Assembly (NCBI GenBank): GCA_031254385.1
Contig: JAIRUO010000140.1
Coordinates: forward strand, 1 to 38,581
DNA from: Treponema sp.
GTDB taxonomy: Bacteria; Spirochaetota; Spirochaetia; Treponematales; Breznakiellaceae
Direction of reading: 5' to 3'
Length of the DNA stretch: 38,581 nt
Shown here: piece after piece, positions 1 to 8,942 of the stretch
Position numbering within the stretch: the first letter of the stretch is position 1
Layout of the letters: each line of letters starts with the position of its first letter
Position numbers and translations under genes: made by a program
Notes under the pieces: model-generated
What the model was told of the DNA's origin: nothing
The model's database searches: none
The model's input: only the letters and a program-made list of their open reading frames with translations

Positions 1-86
1 TCGGAGGCTGGAGACTGGGGACCGAGAGAGGTTTGCTCTTTTCCCTCTTTCCCTACTCCCTGCTCCCTACTCCCTACTCCCTTCTT
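1..86. repeat. heptanucleotide repeat tract (locus A)
   Basis: Positions 44-78 hold five consecutive 7-mers of the form CCCTACT (CCCTCTT, CCCTACT, CCCTGCT, CCCTACT, CCCTACT). Positions 3-23 hold three more related 7-mers (GGAGGCT, GGAGACT, GGGGACC). The tract is read in frame as the C-terminal tail of the minus-strand permease. Similar heptads occur at three other places in this window. Confidence 0.8.
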
Positions 87-1175
87 CCTAAATCCAAATT
101 TGTAGAATGTCGTATGGTACGGATCATAGTAGTCCCGTAATGCATCGCCCAGGAAATTGAAGGCTAGGGTAACAGCCAAGAGGAACCATACCGGCGAAAG
201 CAGCCAAGGATAGGCTTGTAAATTCGAGACCGTAGAGATGTCCCTATTGATTAGAGAGCCCCAGCTTACCGCAGGATCAGTAATACCAAGCCCCAGGTAG
301 GAGAGGACCGTCTCGGTCATGATAAAGCCGGGTATGGACAGGGCAATGCTGACAATCAAAAGGCTGGCAATTTGAGGGATTATATGGTTAAAGATGATAA
401 CCGGCGCTGGAATCATCTCCAGTTTAGAGTTCTGGATAAACTCCTCCCGCTTGATCGAGTGAACCATGCCACGTATGGTACGGGCCGAACCTGGCCAGCC
501 TACAAACGCAAGGATAAGGGTTATCGTCATATAGGTCTGTCCTGGATCCATTTTTAGCGAGAGCAGTGAGCGTAAGAAAAGGATGAGGTAGAGACCGGGA
601 ATGAGCATGAGGAATTCTGCAAAGCGCATAATTAACCAGTCGGTCATACCGCCAAAAAAGCCGCTGACACCTCCAAAGAACATCTCCAGGAGCAGGGCAA
701 TAAAGGTTGCCACAAAACCTATGGTCAGGGATATTCGGCTTCCGTAAATGATCCGGGAAAAAAGATCGCGTCCCAGATTGTCCGCGCCCATGAGGAAGAT
801 GGGATACGAATTGTCGTTTTGAGCATCCATACTTTTAGGATTGTAGGACGTTCCAAAGAGATGGCGATCCATGGGGATTAAACCCCAGAGTTTGTACGGT
901 TCGCCTTTTACAAAAAATTTAATGGAGTGATATTGATCCTTTATGCGCACATAACGCCAGCTTACAACATTTGTAGCCAGCCATTCCTGAGCCTGCGGTG
1001 CCCCCTTGCTAAAGCGAAGGTTGGGCGGATGGTAAGGAGTATCGGTTAAAGAAGTGCCAGACCCATAAGGCGCTATGAATTCGGCAAAGATCATAAAAAG
1101 GTAAAGGATAATAATAATAATAATGGATATCATGCCTAAAGGCCGATGACGAAGAAAAATGAGGAAGCGTCGCAT
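1..1175 (-). CDS. ABC transporter permease, OppC/YejE type (partial, 3' end outside window)
   Basis: This is the second inner-membrane permease of a dipeptide/oligopeptide-type ABC importer. Reading right to left from the ATG at 1173-1175, one frame stays open to the window edge (about 391 codons). It has an N-terminal membrane segment, then a long periplasmic loop, then the permease core beginning at MGADNLGRDLFSRI, the hallmark of OppC/DppC proteins, and later SYLGLGI and WGSLI. The start overlaps the stop of the upstream permease (TAATG), so the two are translationally coupled. The first membrane segment contains a run of Ile codons encoded by an ATT microsatellite (around 1108-1124). The EAA loop reads NSKLEMI where the family normally has a Gly, which may weaken the ATPase contact. 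The usual family end is near 95. After that the frame continues through heptanucleotide repeats, giving a low-complexity Gly/Arg/Glu/Lys tail. The ATPase genes are probably beyond the left edge. Confidence 0.9.
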   Translation of the reverse strand, partial: MRRFLIFLRHRPLGMISIIIIIILYLFMIFAEFIAPYGSGTSLTDTPYHPPNLRFSKGAPQAQEWLATNVVSWRYVRIKDQYHSIKFFVKGEPYKLWGLIPMDRHLFGTSYNPKSMDAQNDNSYPIFLMGADNLGRDLFSRIIYGSRISLTIGFVATFIALLLEMFFGGVSGFFGGMTDWLIMRFAEFLMLIPGLYLILFLRSLLSLKMDPGQTYMTITLILAFVGWPGSARTIRGMVHSIKREEFIQNSKLEMIPAPVIIFNHIIPQIASLLIVSIALSIPGFIMTETVLSYLGLGITDPAVSWGSLINRDISTVSNLQAYPWLLSPVWFLLAVTLAFNFLGDALRDYYDPYHTTFYKFGFRKKGVGSREQGVGKEGKEQTSLGPQSPAS

Positions 1176-2305
1176 TATGATCCTTCTTTCCCGTAGCGTA
1201 TACGCGGGTCAACAAAAGCAAGGCAAATATCGGAGATGACCATGCCCAATAGAACAAGGAACGAAATGAACATGGTATTTGCCATCACCAGGTTTATGTC
1301 CTGCTGCCTTATCGCTTCGTACATAAGTCGGCCCACACCGGGATAGGCAAAAATTATTTCCAGTATAAGGGAGCCAGAAAAAATCCCTGCCAGCATATTG
1401 GCGCTCCCGGTGATAAAAGGGTTTAATGTATTCCTAAACGCATGGGCCAGGTAGACGCGCCACTCGGCTATGCCCCTTGAACGCAGGCTGGTAATGTAAG
1501 GCTGGCCAAGGTGATCCAGCATGATGGCCCGTACCATACGCAAGGTTCCGCCAAGGCCCCCAAGGAACGCAGCCAGCAGGGGAAGGAAGATATGGTGCAT
1601 ATAGGAAAAGACGAATCCGCCCGGATCTTCCCCATAAGGAAAGAACGGATAGGCTACTACCGGAAAGAGCTTGGTAATGTAAGCGAAAAGCTGGAACAGT
1701 ATATACATCAGTATGCCCGGAAATGCGTGCAGGATAAGGGAAAAAACAGCAACAAAAGGATCAGCCATAGTTCCCGCTTTGCTGGAAAAGTAAACCCCGA
1801 GCAAGAACGAAAATACTGTTATTAGCACAAGCTCGATAAGGTTAAGGAGTATGGAATTCCACATCCGCGATATGAGCAAAAAAGTAACAGGCGCATGGGA
1901 AATTAAGGTTGTCCCCAGATCGCCATGGACAAACACCCTGTTAAGCCAGCGGAAATACTGCACATAAAAGGGCTGATCAAGGCCAAGGGAGGCCCGCCGG
2001 GCAGCAAGCTGCTCATCGGTCATGATATTATCCCTGCGACCAACCCGGCCCTGGGTTTCGCTAAACATCTGCTGGATCATGATCTGATCCACGATGTCCC
2101 CAGGCGCAAGCTCCATAAGGCCAAAAATCGCAAAGCCCAGGAGGAAGAGCAAAACCGCCATTGTTAGCAAACGGCTTGTTATATAAGCAGCAAGGGGAAA
2201 GCGTCTCTTAAAAAGATAAAAAGGAGCCAGAAGCGGCCTAAAAATCGCCAAGATCTTGGCAAAAAGGCCGCTTCTGATATCCTCAGACTCTACGGAATCA
2301 CTCAT
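1175..2305 (-). CDS. ABC transporter permease, OppB/YejB type
   Basis: This is the first inner-membrane permease of the peptide-type importer, 376 residues. A cytoplasmic N-terminal extension of about 40 residues precedes the first membrane segment (LLTMAVLLFLLGFAIFGLME). There is a long periplasmic loop containing the family motif SLGLDQPFYVQYFRWL, then five more membrane segments. The EAA loop (LRSRGIAEWRVYLAHAFRN) keeps its Gly, and the C-terminal DPRIRYG is typical of DppB/OppB. The ATG overlaps the stop of the binding-protein gene (ATGA), and the stop overlaps the next permease start (TAATG), so the three genes are one operon. The long insert between membrane segments 1 and 2 fits the YejB/microcin-C subgroup better than DppB. 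The substrate cannot be told from sequence. Confidence 0.93.
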   Translation of the reverse strand: MSDSVESEDIRSGLFAKILAIFRPLLAPFYLFKRRFPLAAYITSRLLTMAVLLFLLGFAIFGLMELAPGDIVDQIMIQQMFSETQGRVGRRDNIMTDEQLAARRASLGLDQPFYVQYFRWLNRVFVHGDLGTTLISHAPVTFLLISRMWNSILLNLIELVLITVFSFLLGVYFSSKAGTMADPFVAVFSLILHAFPGILMYILFQLFAYITKLFPVVAYPFFPYGEDPGGFVFSYMHHIFLPLLAAFLGGLGGTLRMVRAIMLDHLGQPYITSLRSRGIAEWRVYLAHAFRNTLNPFITGSANMLAGIFSGSLILEIIFAYPGVGRLMYEAIRQQDINLVMANTMFISFLVLLGMVISDICLAFVDPRIRYGKEGS

Positions 2306-4143
2306 CGCTGGAAGACGTGGGTTATTTCAAATCCGTTGAGGTTGTCATAATACACATTGGTCATATCCCAGCGGTTGTTAATGGCCTGGAAGCTGCGCCG
2401 CCTCATCAGATAGATAAGGGGGCATTGTTCCAGAAGTATCCGCTGAAACTCATCCCACAGGGGCTTTGCTTTAGCAAAATCAGGTGTGTAAACACCTTCG
2501 TTGTAAAGATAATCTATGCGCGCTTCCCAATCTGTGGCAGGCGTATCCTGGTAGGGATACCACAAGTGGAGGTTTGCTGCGGAAGGCCATACATTGGAAC
2601 CCTGTACCGGCCAAATCTGGCTGCCGCTTAAACTTATAAAGAGCGAGGACCAGTCATAAGATCCGAGCAACATTCCGACCAGGCTCTGGAATTCCACAAC
2701 CCGGACATTCATTTTGATCCCTACTTTTTCAAGTTCATCCCGAATGATTTCCGCCATGTCAGTGTAAATAGTCGAGTCGGTCTGAATGTAATGATCAAAT
2801 TCGATTGCACGGCCCTTGCTGTCGCGCATTATACCCGAGCTGTCCTGCGTAATACCAATGGATCGCAGCAGGGAAACGGCCCGTGCCGGATCAAAACGGT
2901 AAGACAGGGTAATGCTGGGGTCATAGAAAGCATTTGGCTCAGGATAAATATTGTATTTAGGATCTGCCAATCCACGGTATACCTGGGCCGCGATTCGATC
3001 CCGGTTCAGCAGGCAGCTCATGGCCTGGCGGAATTCTTTCTGGATGAACCATTCGTACCAGGGTTCAGCCGAGTTAATCGGATTCTGGTTAAAACTCCAG
3101 AAAGGAGCAGTAAGGGTACCTTCGGCATTATAAACCGTATAATCAGTACCGTTTTTTTCATGATTGACGATCTCATCCAGATCCTCCGGCCTTAAGCCAT
3201 AGGCTTCCAGTTCTCCATTTAGGAACAGCAATTTGCTGGTATTGGTGTCTGGTATAATCCTGACTACATATCTTTCATAGTAAGGGGTTGAAACGTTGTT
3301 TCTGTCTTTATTCCAGTAATCGGGGTTCCTTTCATAAACCAAGCGCTGGCCGGGCGTATATTCCACCAGGAAATACTCTCCCATCGAAGGAATAAGCCTT
3401 GGATCAGTGGTAATGTTAAAGAGATTCTCTACCGCTTCAACACCCCCTCTCCTCAGGGCTTCTTCGTAACCAAACCGGGGATAAATGCTGCTATTTATAG
3501 AGAGATAGGGTTCCGATGTAATACGGGGATAATGATAGACAAAAGTGCGGTCGTTTATCTTTTCGATATCTATATGCTCTTCGCTCCCATCTTCCATATC
3601 CACCCACTGGCTCCAATATTCGGACATCTCAAAATCTTCGTTTCCGTAAATTTCATCGTACCAGAAGATTACGTCATCGGTGGTTACCTTTTCTTTGCGG
3701 CTTGAACCGTAGAAGCTCCAGTACATGTCGTCTCGCAGCGTACAGATTATATCCATGGTTCCTGCGGCTTCATTGACCCTGAGCTCCACTGAAATGGCAC
3801 GGGCCTCCCATGCCCGGGTCACTACGTTATAATCCAGAAAATAATCGCTCATCATGTCTAGCATGGTCGAAGAAGTATTATCGCCGTTTGCATGAATTAG
3901 ATTGAAGGTTCTGGGTTCTTCAGACTCCCTGGCGTACCAGGTTCCGCCAAGCTTTCCGGGTGCAAAGTCCTGACCTTGCCAGGGTTTGGTTACGGTTCTT
4001 GCGAGTATTTCCGCAAGACCCTCGACTGTGTAGGTCTCCGCTTGGCTAGCGGAGATTTCGTCGGTTTTTGAACAGGATGCCAGCATGGGCAATACTGCCA
4101 GTAAAACCGCCAAAATGATAAAAATGGTTCCTTTAGTTTTCAT
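2302..4143 (-). CDS. family 5 extracellular solute-binding lipoprotein (SBP1)
   Basis: This is the peptide/oligosaccharide-type binding protein of the ABC importer, 613 residues. A lipoprotein signal ends at LASC (Cys24 in a spirochaete-style lipobox), so the mature protein should be tethered on the outer face of the inner membrane. The SBP_bac_5 fold shows in blocks such as GEYFLVEYTPGQRLVYERNPDYW, FRQAMSCLLNRDRIAAQVYRG and DELEKVGIKMNVRV. It is first in the operon and coupled to both permeases by ATGA/TAATG overlaps. It is a close paralogue of the protein at 5422-7260; by eye most residues match along the whole length. There is no clear Shine-Dalgarno before the ATG. The short upstream AT-rich sequence resembles that of the paralogue, so the duplication probably included the promoter. 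Confidence 0.93.
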   Translation of the reverse strand: MKTKGTIFIILAVLLAVLPMLASCSKTDEISASQAETYTVEGLAEILARTVTKPWQGQDFAPGKLGGTWYARESEEPRTFNLIHANGDNTSSTMLDMMSDYFLDYNVVTRAWEARAISVELRVNEAAGTMDIICTLRDDMYWSFYGSSRKEKVTTDDVIFWYDEIYGNEDFEMSEYWSQWVDMEDGSEEHIDIEKINDRTFVYHYPRITSEPYLSINSSIYPRFGYEEALRRGGVEAVENLFNITTDPRLIPSMGEYFLVEYTPGQRLVYERNPDYWNKDRNNVSTPYYERYVVRIIPDTNTSKLLFLNGELEAYGLRPEDLDEIVNHEKNGTDYTVYNAEGTLTAPFWSFNQNPINSAEPWYEWFIQKEFRQAMSCLLNRDRIAAQVYRGLADPKYNIYPEPNAFYDPSITLSYRFDPARAVSLLRSIGITQDSSGIMRDSKGRAIEFDHYIQTDSTIYTDMAEIIRDELEKVGIKMNVRVVEFQSLVGMLLGSYDWSSLFISLSGSQIWPVQGSNVWPSAANLHLWYPYQDTPATDWEARIDYLYNEGVYTPDFAKAKPLWDEFQRILLEQCPLIYLMRRRSFQAINNRWDMTNVYYDNLNGFEITHVFQR

Positions 4144-4190
4144 AGTAATATAATTTTACTGGAAAATGAAAATTAATGCAATAATATAGG

Positions 4191-4211
4191 ACATTTTTTT
4201 AAAAAAAATGT
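4191..4211. other. perfect AT-only palindrome
   Basis: Two 10-base arms (ACATTTTTTT and AAAAAAATGT) surround one central A. It lies between the end of the glycosyltransferase gene (minus strand, ends 4225) and the start of SBP1. It could form an AU-rich hairpin ending the upstream transcript, or it could be bent promoter DNA. There is no G+C stem, so a terminator call is only tentative. Confidence 0.5.
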
Positions 4212-4224
4212 AACCTTTTCAGAT

Positions 4225-5376
4225 TCATTTCTTGTACTTTTCGTAACACTCAATCATGGCATCCACAAAACGCTCCACCGAATAATTGCGGGAAATCTCT
4301 TCCGATTTTCTGCCCATGCGTTCACTGGCGGCCCTATCTTCCAGAAGGGCTACGGCCTTTTCCCAGAGCCGGGAATCGTCTTCTACTGCCCAGCCGTTTT
4401 CGTCATTTATGACCATGCCGGCTATGCTGGAATCTGCGGCAGCCACTATGGGCAGCCCGGAGGCCATAGCTTCTATAAAGGTGATGGGGTGGACCTCGCT
4501 GTGGGAGGCGCTCATAAATAGGTCTGCCGCCGCATAGATTTGGGCGATTTCATCAGGCCATTGGAGATAGCCGGTAAAGACCACCGAATCGCTTATTCCC
4601 AGTTCCAGGCTGTGGGCTTCGAGGGCCCGGTGATCGGGGCCGTCCCCTACCAGGAACAGTTTTGCATGAGGCCGGAGGCGCAGAATTTCCTTAAAGTTAT
4701 TCAGCAGGGTATAGACATTCTTTTCTGTCCCAAGCCTGCCCACAAAGACTATTACCTCATCATCTTTGGATACCTTAAACCTTTCCCTTAAGGCAGCCCC
4801 CCCGTGGCTCACCTTTTCCGAACGTTCGTAAAAATGCGTTAGATCAATGCCATTCGGGATTATTATTACAGGTTTTGAGTAATTTATGCTTACAAGATAA
4901 TCGGCATTTTTTTTGGAAGGAACAATGACGCATTGCGGATTCCTGAGTATGAACCGGATAAAGGCGGGAAGGTTTTTATTTAGCAAAAATTTGATGGGGA
5001 GAGCATAATCAAGGTAGTCAAGATAGTAGGTATGCAGTGTATGAATGGCCGGAATATGGAGCTTCTTGCTCACTTTCTCGGAAGCAATAAAAAGGCTGAA
5101 TTCCGTATGGGTATGTATCAAATCCAGATTTAGAGGTCTGGCCATATCATAGATCATTTTATCAACAAAAATTCCGACCCTGTGCTGAGGTTCCGCGGGA
5201 AACTGAAAAGAGGGTATCCTGAACACCCCTTCTTCTTCCGTGGCGTTGGGATGCTGTACCGTAAATATGTATGCCTTGTGCCCGCGCCGTTCCAATTCGG
5301 TCTTTAAGGTGCGTACAACAGTAACTACCCCGTTGACCTGAGGGGTATAGCAATCGCTAAAAATGCCAATATTCAT
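4225..5376 (-). CDS. glycosyltransferase family 4, diacylglycerol glycosyltransferase-like
   Basis: 383 residues with the GT-B fold. The N-terminal part shows the glycine-rich acceptor loop (SDCYTPQVNGVVTVVRTLK) and HTHTEFSLFIASEKV followed by HTLHTYYLDYLDY, a pattern typical of 1,2-diacylglycerol 3-glucosyltransferases. The C-terminal half has VFVGRLGTEKNV and the nucleotide-sugar binding segment SEVHPITFIEAMASGLPIVA, where Glu of FIEAM is the usual GT4 ligand. The likely role is transfer of a hexose to diacylglycerol to make a membrane glycolipid, known for treponemes; the sugar is not predictable. The gene lies between two paralogous binding-protein genes, which looks like an insertion or duplication boundary rather than a shared pathway. 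There is no Shine-Dalgarno; a -10-like TACAAT lies about 10 bases before the ATG. Confidence 0.85.
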   Translation of the reverse strand: MNIGIFSDCYTPQVNGVVTVVRTLKTELERRGHKAYIFTVQHPNATEEEGVFRIPSFQFPAEPQHRVGIFVDKMIYDMARPLNLDLIHTHTEFSLFIASEKVSKKLHIPAIHTLHTYYLDYLDYALPIKFLLNKNLPAFIRFILRNPQCVIVPSKKNADYLVSINYSKPVIIIPNGIDLTHFYERSEKVSHGGAALRERFKVSKDDEVIVFVGRLGTEKNVYTLLNNFKEILRLRPHAKLFLVGDGPDHRALEAHSLELGISDSVVFTGYLQWPDEIAQIYAAADLFMSASHSEVHPITFIEAMASGLPIVAAADSSIAGMVINDENGWAVEDDSRLWEKAVALLEDRAASERMGRKSEEISRNYSVERFVDAMIECYEKYKK

Positions 5377-5385
5377 TCGTAAACC

Positions 5386-5420
5386 AATTGTATCTCTTTT
5401 TTTGGCAAAAAGCTATATTA
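5386..5420. repeat. 35-bp imperfect direct repeat, copy 1
   Basis: This matches 7301-7335 at 31 of 35 positions by manual alignment. This copy begins 10 bases upstream of the glycosyltransferase ATG and ends 2 bases beyond the stop of SBP2. On the minus strand it contains AAAAAAAGAGATACAATT, so it probably carries the -10 (TACAAT) of the glycosyltransferase gene. Confidence 0.75.
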
Positions 5421-5421
5421 A

Positions 5422-7260
5422 TCATCGTGCGATGAAGATATGGCTATAATCAAATCCGTTGCGGTTGTCAAAATACACATTGGTCATATCCCAACGGTTG
5501 CTCAAGGCTGTAAAGCTGTGCCGCCTCATTAGATAGATGAGGGGGCATTGTTCCAGAAGAATCTGCTGAAACTCGTTCCAGAGGGGTTTTGCCTTAACCG
5601 GATCAACCGTGCAAGTTCCTTCGTTATAAAGGTAATCTAAACGCGCTTCCCAATCTGTGGCAGGTCTTGTTTGCCGAGGATTCCAAAAGTGGAGGCTCCC
5701 CTCAGAAGGCCAGACATTGGAACCAAGGGACGGAAAGATCTGGCTGCCGCTTAAAGCAATAAAGAGGGAAGGCCAGTTGTATGATCCGAGCAGCATCCCT
5801 ACCAGACTCTGGAATTCCACAACCCGGATATTCATTTTGATCCCTATTTTGGCTAGTTCATCCTTAATGATATTTGCCATGTCAGTGTAAGGAGTATTGG
5901 CGGTTTGAATGATTAGATCAAATTCGATAGCGCGGCCCCTGCTGTCCCGCATTACCCCCGCTCTATCCTGCCTTATGCCAATAGATGCAAGGAGGGAAAC
6001 GGCTCGCGTCGGATCATAACGGTAATCTAGGGTAAGATTTGCATTATAGAAAGGATTTGGTTCGGGAAATATATAGTACATTGGCTCGGCCAATCCCCGG
6101 TAAACCTGGGCAGCGATACGATCCCGATTCAGCATACAGCTCATGGCCTGGCGGAATTCCTTTTGAATGAACCATTCGTACCAGGGCTCATTTCTGTTTA
6201 TGGGGTTCTGGTTAAAAGACCAGAAAGGAGCTGTAAGGTTTCCTTCGGCATGATAAACCGTATAGTCACGGCCGGATCTACTGATGATCTCGTCCAAATC
6301 CTCCGGCCTTACGCTATAGGAATCCAGTTCCCCATTGAGGAACAGCAGTTTGGCGGCATTGGTGTCAGGAATGATCCGGACTATTTTTCTTTCATAATAA
6401 GGAATTGAAAGGCCGTTGCTGTCTTTCATCCAATAATTGGGGTTCCTTTCATAAACCAGGCGCTGGCCAGGCGTGTACTCAACCAGAAACCATTCTCCCA
6501 TGGACGGAATATTTCTTGGATCAGTGGTTATGTTAAGAATATACTGTACTGCTCGAGAGCCTCCGCGCCTGTAGGCTTCCTCATAATCAATGCGGGGATA
6601 AATGTTGGCATTAATAATGAGGAAGGGTTCCGACACTATGCGGGGAAAATGAAAGACAAAGCTGCGCTCGTCTATTTTTTCTATATCAATATGCCTTTCG
6701 CTCCAGTCTGGCATTTCTATCCACTGGCCCCAATAGTCGGACATATCCAAATCTTCGTTTCCGTAAATCTCGTTATACCAAAAGATAAAGTCGTCGCTGG
6801 TTACTTTTACCCTGCGGCTTGAATTGTAATAGGTCCAGTAGAGGTCGTCCCGGAGCGTACAAATTACATCCATGGTTCCTGCGGATTCATTTACCCTGAT
6901 TTCCGCTGAAGCGGCACGGGGCTTCCATTCTCGGGCAACTGCGTCATAATCCAGCAGATAGTCACTCATAGCATTTAAAATAGTAAGGGAAGTTTGATCG
7001 CTATCGGCTATTACTATATTGAAGGTTTTAGGCTCATCACTGATCCTGTCGTTCCAGACACCGCCAAGCCTTCCGGGGACAAAGTCCTGGCCTTGCCAAG
7101 GTTTGGTAACGGTTTTTGCGAGTATTTCCGCAAGTCCTTCGACCGTGTAAGTTACAGCTTCGCTTAGAGAAACTTCCTCGCCTTGGCTGTCATTCCTAAG
7201 AATGGAACATGCAGTCAGTAAAACCGCAAGCACTATAAAAATAGCTATTGTCTTTTTCAT
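5422..7260 (-). CDS. family 5 extracellular solute-binding lipoprotein (SBP2, paralogue of SBP1)
   Basis: 612 residues. The lipoprotein signal ends at LLTAC (Cys18). Blocks such as YTVEGLAEILAKTVTKPWQG, GEWFLVEYTPGQRLVYERNP and FRQAMSCMLNRDRIAAQVYR are nearly identical to SBP1. No permease gene adjoins it, so it is either an orphan receptor using the permeases encoded at 1-2305 or a diverging paralogue with altered specificity. Differences cluster in the signal peptide, the region after the lipid anchor and scattered loops. It lies exactly between the two copies of a 35-bp direct repeat. On the minus strand the upstream copy offers a TATAAT box, and a second -10-like TAAAAT sits six bases before the ATG. 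No Shine-Dalgarno is visible. Confidence 0.92.
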   Translation of the reverse strand: MKKTIAIFIVLAVLLTACSILRNDSQGEEVSLSEAVTYTVEGLAEILAKTVTKPWQGQDFVPGRLGGVWNDRISDEPKTFNIVIADSDQTSLTILNAMSDYLLDYDAVAREWKPRAASAEIRVNESAGTMDVICTLRDDLYWTYYNSSRRVKVTSDDFIFWYNEIYGNEDLDMSDYWGQWIEMPDWSERHIDIEKIDERSFVFHFPRIVSEPFLIINANIYPRIDYEEAYRRGGSRAVQYILNITTDPRNIPSMGEWFLVEYTPGQRLVYERNPNYWMKDSNGLSIPYYERKIVRIIPDTNAAKLLFLNGELDSYSVRPEDLDEIISRSGRDYTVYHAEGNLTAPFWSFNQNPINRNEPWYEWFIQKEFRQAMSCMLNRDRIAAQVYRGLAEPMYYIFPEPNPFYNANLTLDYRYDPTRAVSLLASIGIRQDRAGVMRDSRGRAIEFDLIIQTANTPYTDMANIIKDELAKIGIKMNIRVVEFQSLVGMLLGSYNWPSLFIALSGSQIFPSLGSNVWPSEGSLHFWNPRQTRPATDWEARLDYLYNEGTCTVDPVKAKPLWNEFQQILLEQCPLIYLMRRHSFTALSNRWDMTNVYFDNRNGFDYSHIFIAR

Positions 7261-7300
7261 GGTATTATTTTAAGGCAAAATGAATATTAATGCCATTATT

Positions 7301-7335
7301 AATTATATCCCTTTTTTTGCCAAAAAGCTATATTG
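7301..7335. repeat. 35-bp imperfect direct repeat, copy 2
   Basis: This matches 5386-5420 with 4 mismatches. On the minus strand it reads AAAAAAAGGGATATAATT, giving a consensus TATAAT about 40 bases upstream of the SBP2 start. It lies in the divergent space between SBP2 and the sugar-kinase gene. Confidence 0.75.
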
Positions 7336-7350
7336 AAAATGAGGTTCTTG

Positions 7351-8460
7351 ATGAAAGAAAACAACCCTCTAGCCCGCTTGGAAGAAGTAATCCATGACTT
7401 TGCGATTCACGGCTGCCTGGAAGAGATACTTCCCCTGGGTAAGGGACATATTAACGATACCTTTATTTCCGCCTGGAACCAGAGCGGAACTGTCGTACGT
7501 TATACCCACCAGCGCATTAACGATAAGGTCTTTCTTCATCCTGATGAAGTGATGGACAATATCAGCCGCATAACCCTTCACATTGCCGCCAAGCTTTCCA
7601 GCCAAGGCGTTGAGGACAGGAGCCGTGTATTGACGCTTATTCCAGGTCGCAGCGGCAAGCCCTGGGTAAGGGATAGAGAAGGAGGCTGGTGGCGTACTTA
7701 TTATTATATAGAAGGAACCCACACCGGGGATACCTCTTCTTCTCCTATTGAGGCCGAACTATTGGGCAGAAGCATTGGCCAATTCCAGAAGCAGTTGGCG
7801 GATATTGCAGGGCCGCGGCTTTACGAGGCCATTCCTGATTTTCACAATATGGAAACCCGTTATCTACGCTTCCACAAGGCCCTTGAAAAAGATGAGTTTG
7901 ACAGGGCTAAAGATGCCAAGCCTGAAATTGCCTTTCTGCTTGAGAATGAGGATCGGGGCGGCATACTCATACGTTCCCTCCGCTCCGGCCAAATACCTGA
8001 GCGTATCTGCCATAATGATGCCAAGCTGAGCAACATACTCCTTGACGACAAAAGCGGCGAAGCAATATGCGTCATTGACCTTGACACCGTAATGCCCGGT
8101 TCCAGCCTCTTCGATTTGGGCGACTTAATCCGCACCGTTACCATTACTGCCGCAGAGGACGAGCAGGATCTTACCAAAGTCCGCTTTGACCCGGTATTTT
8201 TTAGGGCCCTTTTGAAAGGCTATTTATCAGAAGCGATGGACTTTCTGATTCCCGAAGAACATAAACTCCTCTGCGAATCGGGACGCAACCTGGCTCAGAT
8301 AATGTGCCTCCGCTTTTGCACGGACTTCCTTGAAGGCGATCATTACTACCATTGTTCCAGGCCCGGCCATAACCTGGATCGCTGCCGTACCCAGATTGCC
8401 CTTATCCGCTCAATGGACGAACAGTGGCAGGAAGCTGAGAGGATTGCCGGTGAGCCCTAA
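7351..8460 (+). CDS. NahK-like N-acetylhexosamine 1-kinase (APH-fold phosphotransferase)
   Basis: 369 residues from the ATG at 7351. A GAGG at 7341-7344 lies six bases before it, so it is preferred over the in-frame TTG at 7333 and the ATG at 7339. The APH/choline-kinase fold shows in the N-lobe glycine loop (LPLGKGHINDTF), the catalytic loop HNDAKLSN (His221, Asp223, Asn228) and VIDLDTVMPGSSLFDLGDLIRTV. The last closely resembles the VDLDTIMP...DWGDMVRS block of bifidobacterial NahK. The predicted reaction is ATP-dependent phosphorylation of a hexosamine or related sugar at C1 in the cytoplasm, feeding a salvage route. It is a single gene, divergent from SBP2 and convergent with the next gene, whose stop codon overlaps its own. 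Other APH-family small-molecule kinases cannot be excluded. Confidence 0.8.
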   Translation: MKENNPLARLEEVIHDFAIHGCLEEILPLGKGHINDTFISAWNQSGTVVRYTHQRINDKVFLHPDEVMDNISRITLHIAAKLSSQGVEDRSRVLTLIPGRSGKPWVRDREGGWWRTYYYIEGTHTGDTSSSPIEAELLGRSIGQFQKQLADIAGPRLYEAIPDFHNMETRYLRFHKALEKDEFDRAKDAKPEIAFLLENEDRGGILIRSLRSGQIPERICHNDAKLSNILLDDKSGEAICVIDLDTVMPGSSLFDLGDLIRTVTITAAEDEQDLTKVRFDPVFFRALLKGYLSEAMDFLIPEEHKLLCESGRNLAQIMCLRFCTDFLEGDHYYHCSRPGHNLDRCRTQIALIRSMDEQWQEAERIAGEP

Positions 8461-8942
8461 TATTTAAAGGACACGCCAACTCCGACGGCAAAAACTATCC
8501 CACCACCAGAGCCAGTTATTTTATAGAAATTAATCAGCCCGCTAACTCCCAATCTTTCTAACACCCAGTAGGTTCCAATTATATCGAGTCCAATTGCCGC
8601 TTCTATAATAAATGGGTATATCATAAATTTTCCCCCTATACCCCACTTCCCATTGTCATAAGTATACCCTATTCCGCCTCCGGCTCCGCTGATGACCCCA
8701 CCACTATTTGGGGCAATGGTCAAAGCATTTAGCCCGATTGTAAAGCCGCTTGAATGTACAAAATCAAGGCCAGTGTTCATAATTATACCCGTTTCACTTC
8801 CACCATTAGATGACATTGAACCGAATTGCAAACCAAAAGTAGGTTTAATAAACCCTTGGCCTTGCTGTGCAAAAGCCGCCCCTGCTATGCCAAAGGTCAG
8901 TAAACAAACTAACAACCCTGAGAAAAAATGTTTCTTGTTCAT
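8457..8942 (-). CDS. small secreted Gly-rich protein, possibly outer-membrane barrel-like
   Basis: 161 residues. A clear signal peptide (MNKKHFFSGLLVCLLTFGIAGAAFA, cleavage before QQ) is followed by alternating Gly-rich, amphipathic strand-like segments. The C-terminus is aromatic (SFKY), as in many outer-membrane beta proteins. An AAGGGAG sits five bases before the ATG. I do not recognise a named family. The stop overlaps the kinase stop on the other strand by two bases, so the genes converge with no space for separate terminators. Confidence 0.7.
   Translation of the reverse strand: MNKKHFFSGLLVCLLTFGIAGAAFAQQGQGFIKPTFGLQFGSMSSNGGSETGIIMNTGLDFVHSSGFTIGLNALTIAPNSGGVISGAGGGIGYTYDNGKWGIGGKFMIYPFIIEAAIGLDIIGTYWVLERLGVSGLINFYKITGSGGGIVFAVGVGVSFKY

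Noticed and set aside
1511..1825. Plus-strand open frame inside permease B
   Set aside because: It lies opposite a well-supported membrane-protein gene, and its translation has no recognisable domain.
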